Shown here piece by piece: positions 37,798 to 42,446 of a stretch of 42,446 nt of DNA. The position numbers and the translations under genes were made by a program. This stretch comes from an uncultured Bacteroidales bacterium (GTDB lineage: Bacteria; Bacteroidota; Bacteroidia; Bacteroidales; F082), in NCBI GenBank assembly GCA_905234455.1, contig CAJOIH010000013.1, positions 1-42,446 on the forward strand. The letters are read 5' to 3'. The notes under the pieces are model-generated. The model did no database searches. It had not been told where the DNA came from and saw nothing but the letters and a program-made list of their open reading frames with translations. Position 1 is the stretch's first letter. The number at the start of each line of letters is the position of its first letter.

Positions 37798-40700
37798 ATG
37801 AAAAAGAGATTTACCTTTCTGCTCGCAGCCTTCGCGCTGCTGACGATGATTGCCCAACCTAACAGGGCGATTGGACAGACGAAAGATTCGTACTCCTACA
37901 CGTTTACAGCCAAACAGTTTTCTGCTAACAACCAAACAATAACATTGAATGATGTTGATTGGACTTTTGCTGGAACAGGAGGCGACTACTTTGGTTATGA
38001 CAATACAAAAGGACAACAATTTGGAAGTGGTAATAAACCATATTCTGCCATTACGTTTTCCACTTCAGGTATTCCCGGAACAATTACAGAAATCAAAGTG
38101 AACACTAGCGGAGCAAACAGTATTGCTGCAACCATGAATGTTACTGTTGGCGGAAATGCTTACGATGATCAAATTACCTTAACATCTACCGCCACTGAGT
38201 ATACATTTTCTGGATCAGCTTCTGGCGCAATTGCTTTTAATTATACGCAAACATCATCAAAAGCAATTTACATCAAATCAATTAGCGTTACTTACTCTAC
38301 TGGTGGAGGTTCAACTCCCTCCATCACCATTTCCAACAACGAACCTCTTGACTACAATGCCACTAACGGCTCTTTCAGCTACACCATCAACAACCCCGTC
38401 AGCGGTGGACAGCTTGGCTTCACTGAAGATGTGGATTGGATTTTCGACGTCATGGAGAGTGCCACTGCAGGTAACATGATTACCTTCAGCACGACGACGA
38501 ATGATGCTGCTGCTAGCCGTACTGGCATCATCACCCTCACCTATTACTACGGCGAGACCTCTGTCAGCCAAAACGTAACCATCACCCAAGAAGGCAACCC
38601 GAACATAGTGGACAACATTTCTGACATCACGGAAGTCGGTGCCAACTACCATGTGAAAGGTATGGTTGTGGCTACCAGCGCCAAGGGCTTTATCATTTGC
38701 GACGGAACGGGATTGGTCTATACCTATTTGAACGCCCTCCCGACACAGCAATTGGGTGACTTCGTCCGTATTTCGGGCACGACAACCAGCTATGGCCATG
38801 TCATCCAGTTCACCACATATAACACCTCTACTCCCGCTGAAATCGAGGAGGCTGAAGAATTTGTTTTCGATTGGCCTGACTATACGGTCATCACTGAAGT
38901 TCCGGATTATACCGAAGGTTACCATCTGAGCGACTATTTCCAATTTGAAGGAACGTTGACAAAATCAGGTAGCAATTACCTTGTTGCCGTTGGCGAAAGC
39001 CAAATCAGAATCTCCTATCCTACTGACGAACAAGTGGCTGATCTGGATAATTTGGTGAACAAGACCGTGCGCATCCACGGCTTCTTCACTGGTTACAGCG
39101 GCACCACAAATCTGGTGTTTACTGCTATGATGGAAAGCTACGAGGAAGTCTCGAATCCTTCCATCACACTTAGTGAATACGAATTCAATTATGACGCAGA
39201 GGAACACGATGGTTACATCACGGTAACCTACAACCTGGTTGACAGTGAAACCGCCAATGTCATGCTTTGCGACGACGAAGGCGAAGAGTTGACATACGAA
39301 TGGATTGAAGCTGAACTCGACAGTGATAGGGATGTACACTTCTTCATGGGTACCAACGGATCAACGGCCCGCACCGCTTACCTGAAGGTATACGGCTATG
39401 GACCCGAACAACAAGAGGTGTCCTCCGAACTAGTCACCATCAACCAAGCGGCTTATGTAGCTCCCGAGGCATCCATCACCTTCGACCCGGATGAAGTTGA
39501 TTTGGAGGCAGGAGAAATATTAGCCTATGAAATACCTTTCACCTACGAAAACTTCGAAGTCGGAGGCTACCAAGATTTCCATATCCAGTTCTATGATGAC
39601 AACAACGAACCAACAACCAAGCCCGAATGGATCTTTCTGGCAAGTATCACCGGAATGGATACCGAAGGATTTAATGTCACCATGGCAATGATATCCGCCA
39701 ACGATGGTGCTGCCCGCTCTGCTTACTTGAAGGTTTATGCCTACGATGAAATGCAAAACACCGTCTACTCCAACCTCCTCACCATCAACCAAGCCGCATG
39801 TGATTTCGCAGTATTGCCATTCGTATGGGGAGGTGGCCTGCCAACTGACTTTGATACAATAACCGGCACTACACTTTATAGCGTAGGAAGTTATCCCAAC
39901 CAAACTACATATCAAATGAAACTTGACAGCGATGGCGACTATATCCTGGTGAAGACCGACAGTCAACCTGCCAAGGTCACCATGGGTGTGAAAATGGTCG
40001 GCGGCGCCACCACCTCTACTATCTTTGTCCAAGGTTCTTCCGACGGCGAAAACTTCAACCTCATCGATTCTCTGACCATCAGCGGAGCACAAAACTCTGT
40101 GCTTACCCTTGAAACCTCCAGTCCTTTCGGCGAGGATGACAGATACGTCAAAATGGTCTTCAAGAAAGGCTCCAACGTGGGTGTCGGCCCCATCACCATC
40201 ACCAAGTTCACCACCGACCCGATCATCGATGCCGAAGATGTGGAACTGGCCTATGATGCCACCTATGGTGAGATTCCATACACCATCACCAATCCCGTTG
40301 TCGGTGCTGGCTTAGAAGTCACCACCAATGTCGACTGGATCAGCGACATCTCAGTGGCTGAGGAATTGGTTACCTTCGCTACTACCGTCAACCAAGGCGA
40401 TGAAGACCGTGTTGCCACCGTAACACTCTCTTATCCCGGTGCTGAAGACAAGACCGTTACCGTCACCCAAGCGCATTTCGTTGTTGACTACGCCACGCTG
40501 CCGTTCGAATACGACGGCAATGGCACAGGTGAACTTCCCACAGGTCTCACTGCTACAGATTTAGGAACATACGGATCCTCTCCAAAAATGAAATTTGATG
40601 ACTCAGGCGACAACCTTGTCCTGAAACTCGACCAAGCCCCGGTTTCGCTGTCTTATACCCTTAAAGGCAATGGCACTTCCAACCTTAATGGCGTATTTAA

Positions 40701-42321
40701 GGTACAAACCTCAGCTAATGGCGTGGACTATGTAGACCTTGCCGAATATGCCACCTACACGCTCAACAACAAAACCCTCACCTACACCCTTGTCGACCTG
40801 GACACTGAGGTGCGTTACATCAAATGGGTTTACACCAATAAGGACAATGGTAACGTCGGTCTCGGCAACATCCACGCCAGCATTGTCTACGACATCTATG
40901 GCGACCTTTCCACCGCTGCACTCGACATTACTCCTGATAGAACCTGCACCATTTATAGCGGCGCCACACTCGACATCACTCAAATGTTGAACAACTACGG
41001 AACCGCCGACGACCTCATCATCATGGACGGCGCCCAACTGAAGACTCCCAACGAAGTGCGTGGTACCATCCAAAAGATCATCGTTGGCGTTGGCCAAGAT
41101 AACTGGGACACCAACTTGGGTTATTACCTCCTCAAGTCACCGGTACCTGGAACCTTTAATGTTGATCGTGCCATAGAGGCCGGCATGCTGAACGGTACCC
41201 CGGAATCACCCGATTTCGATGGCATCGACTTATATGAGTTCAGCCAACAAAATCCTGGAGAAGAATGGCAGAATCAAAAGATTAATGAGAGTTTTGCCAC
41301 GTTCGGCATTACCGCCAATCACGGTTATCTCTATGCCAACATAAACAACGACACACTTAATTTCGCAACATATTCTGATGGTGAAAGCGAGCATCTTTTC
41401 CCTGCCACCTCAACAGAAGCCGAAGTGTTGGCTATACGCTATTCTACTACAACCAGCCCATTCGTCGGTTGGGAACTCATTGGCAACCCATTCACCTGCA
41501 ACGCCTATCTGTCAAGCGAACGCGACTTCTACCGTGTGAATACCACTGGCGATGCCATCGTGCTTGCCACTGAAGCCGTAATCAAACCTTGTGAAGGCAT
41601 CTTCGTGGTGATTGAAGAGGACGATCCTGAAGAATGGTTGACTACTGGTGAATCCACGATGGCTAAAGTCCATTTCGCCACCACACAGCCCCAACACGGC
41701 CCAAGCGACCATAACAGTCTGGTGAACATCAACGTGATCAGCAACAACCAAGTGGCCGACGTGGCCCGCGTGCGCTTCAACAACGGCGGCACCCTCGGCA
41801 AGATGATCCTCAGCGAAAGCGCTACCCGTCTAAGCCTTGCACAAGAAGGCAAAGAATGCTCCGTGGTGCGTAGCGAAGCCCAAGGCGAACTGCCGGTGAA
41901 CTTCAAGGCTGCCGCCAATGGCAACTACACCATCAACGTTGATGTGAAAGACACCGAGATGGGTTACCTCCACCTGATCGACAACCTGACCGGCAACGAC
42001 GTCGACCTGCTCGCCACTCCGAGCTACAGCTTCGAGGCTAAGACCACCGACTACGCCAGCCGCTTCCGTCTCGTGTTCAGCGCCAACAACGTCGACGAAA
42101 ACGCCATCGAAGACGCCTTCGCCTTCATCAGCAACGGCGAAATCATCCTCAACGGTGTCAACGGTAACACCACCGTCCAAGTGTTCGACGTCACAGGCCG
42201 CATGATCAGCAGCACCAACGGCGCCAACCGCATCGCCACCGACAATCTGACCGCCGGCGTCTACATGCTCCGCCTCATCAACGGCGACAACGTGAGAACC
42301 CAAAAGATCGTCGTCAAGTGA
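37798..42321 (+). CDS. Large T9SS-secreted multidomain surface protein
   Basis: I choose ATG 37798 (MKKRFTFLLAAFALLTMIAQ; 1507 residues), nearly identical to the start of the left paralogue. After the signal peptide come the shared N-terminal module (28-165), a BACON-like domain (about 174-269, ending VTITQEG), an OB-fold-like stretch (about 271-453), two similar beta domains each ending in TINQAA (455-556, 558-668), then two copies of a module starting LPF (670-807 and 896-1033) around a second BACON-like domain (808-895, ending VTVTQA). The C-terminal part shared with the paralogue (1034-1430) has LIGNPFTCNAYL. The type A sorting tail ends GVYMLRLINGDNVRTQKIVV. No catalytic motif is seen; glycan binding or adhesion is inferred. 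Confidence 0.9.
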   Translation: MKKRFTFLLAAFALLTMIAQPNRAIGQTKDSYSYTFTAKQFSANNQTITLNDVDWTFAGTGGDYFGYDNTKGQQFGSGNKPYSAITFSTSGIPGTITEIKVNTSGANSIAATMNVTVGGNAYDDQITLTSTATEYTFSGSASGAIAFNYTQTSSKAIYIKSISVTYSTGGGSTPSITISNNEPLDYNATNGSFSYTINNPVSGGQLGFTEDVDWIFDVMESATAGNMITFSTTTNDAAASRTGIITLTYYYGETSVSQNVTITQEGNPNIVDNISDITEVGANYHVKGMVVATSAKGFIICDGTGLVYTYLNALPTQQLGDFVRISGTTTSYGHVIQFTTYNTSTPAEIEEAEEFVFDWPDYTVITEVPDYTEGYHLSDYFQFEGTLTKSGSNYLVAVGESQIRISYPTDEQVADLDNLVNKTVRIHGFFTGYSGTTNLVFTAMMESYEEVSNPSITLSEYEFNYDAEEHDGYITVTYNLVDSETANVMLCDDEGEELTYEWIEAELDSDRDVHFFMGTNGSTARTAYLKVYGYGPEQQEVSSELVTINQAAYVAPEASITFDPDEVDLEAGEILAYEIPFTYENFEVGGYQDFHIQFYDDNNEPTTKPEWIFLASITGMDTEGFNVTMAMISANDGAARSAYLKVYAYDEMQNTVYSNLLTINQAACDFAVLPFVWGGGLPTDFDTITGTTLYSVGSYPNQTTYQMKLDSDGDYILVKTDSQPAKVTMGVKMVGGATTSTIFVQGSSDGENFNLIDSLTISGAQNSVLTLETSSPFGEDDRYVKMVFKKGSNVGVGPITITKFTTDPIIDAEDVELAYDATYGEIPYTITNPVVGAGLEVTTNVDWISDISVAEELVTFATTVNQGDEDRVATVTLSYPGAEDKTVTVTQAHFVVDYATLPFEYDGNGTGELPTGLTATDLGTYGSSPKMKFDDSGDNLVLKLDQAPVSLSYTLKGNGTSNLNGVFKVQTSANGVDYVDLAEYATYTLNNKTLTYTLVDLDTEVRYIKWVYTNKDNGNVGLGNIHASIVYDIYGDLSTAALDITPDRTCTIYSGATLDITQMLNNYGTADDLIIMDGAQLKTPNEVRGTIQKIIVGVGQDNWDTNLGYYLLKSPVPGTFNVDRAIEAGMLNGTPESPDFDGIDLYEFSQQNPGEEWQNQKINESFATFGITANHGYLYANINNDTLNFATYSDGESEHLFPATSTEAEVLAIRYSTTTSPFVGWELIGNPFTCNAYLSSERDFYRVNTTGDAIVLATEAVIKPCEGIFVVIEEDDPEEWLTTGESTMAKVHFATTQPQHGPSDHNSLVNINVISNNQVADVARVRFNNGGTLGKMILSESATRLSLAQEGKECSVVRSEAQGELPVNFKAAANGNYTINVDVKDTEMGYLHLIDNLTGNDVDLLATPSYSFEAKTTDYASRFRLVFSANNVDENAIEDAFAFISNGEIILNGVNGNTTVQVFDVTGRMISSTNGANRIATDNLTAGVYMLRLINGDNVRTQKIVVK

Positions 42322-42356
42322 ACAGTGAAAAGTTAAATATTAAAAACAATCATACC

Positions 42357-42446
42357 ATGAAGAAATTAGCTTTAACAATCGCAATCGTTCTCGGATTGAG
42401 TTTCGGAGCTTTCGCCCAAGGCGGTATGTTCCAATATGGAGCCACT
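42357..42446 (+). CDS. Start of an exported protein, cut by window edge
   Basis: ATG 42357 opens a frame of 30 codons to the window end: MKKLALTIAIVLGLSFGAFAQ, then GGMFQYGAT. This is a typical Sec signal peptide ending in FAQ. It begins 35 nt after the T9SS gene's stop and is likely in the same transcript. The function is unknown. Confidence 0.8.
   Translation, partial: MKKLALTIAIVLGLSFGAFAQGGMFQYGAT

Overview
The window is a chromosomal segment of a Bacteroidales-type member of the Bacteroidota, probably uncultured. Three things support this. Secreted proteins end in type IX secretion (T9SS) sorting tails. Promoters follow the Bacteroidota pattern TAnnTTTG, sometimes with a TTG 19-21 nt upstream. 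Core genes (gyrA, parE, clpC, thrS-infC-rpmI-rplT, speA) have Bacteroidota-like sequences. I see no phage, insertion sequence, CRISPR array or rRNA.

Layout. At 1-3582 (minus, cut by the window edge) and 37798-42321 (plus) lie two large, related T9SS surface proteins that face inward and bracket the window. They share N- and C-terminal modules but have different middles. A two-part DNA element lies at exactly the same distance from the predicted promoter of each. Next to the left one are a small AT-rich gene (3996-4427) and a structured non-coding RNA on the minus strand (about 4424-4549) with its own promoter and terminator. From 11701 down to 4671 runs a tightly packed minus operon: a formyltransferase-like/beta-propeller fusion, a polysaccharide flippase, parE and a lipoprotein prolyl oligopeptidase. 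Divergent from it is a glycosyltransferase fused to a degenerate sugar-phosphate transferase (11809-13770).

The region 13812-16378 holds a divergent pair: a GH109-type alpha-N-acetylgalactosaminidase lipoprotein and an N-acetylhexosamine 1-kinase (NahK-like), which together look like a GalNAc salvage unit. A BadF-family sugar kinase lies at 25868-26701. Housekeeping genes follow: a DUF3127 SSB-like protein, a TPR protein, gyrA, clpC-cca-miaA, speA, a split transketolase with an alkaline phosphatase lipoprotein, a lipocalin-like lipoprotein, an RluA-family pseudouridine synthase, two tRNA-Leu genes (CAG, GAG), and the translation operon thrS-infC-rpmI-rplT. In that operon infC has no usable AUG/GUG/UUG and must start at AUA or AUU.

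The right end holds an SGNH hydrolase, an intergenic region with a second candidate small RNA (about 37497-37607), the second T9SS protein, and the start of another exported protein. The most novel signals are the shared upstream element of the two T9SS genes, the two unassigned small RNAs, the unusual fusions in the polysaccharide genes and the non-AUG infC start.
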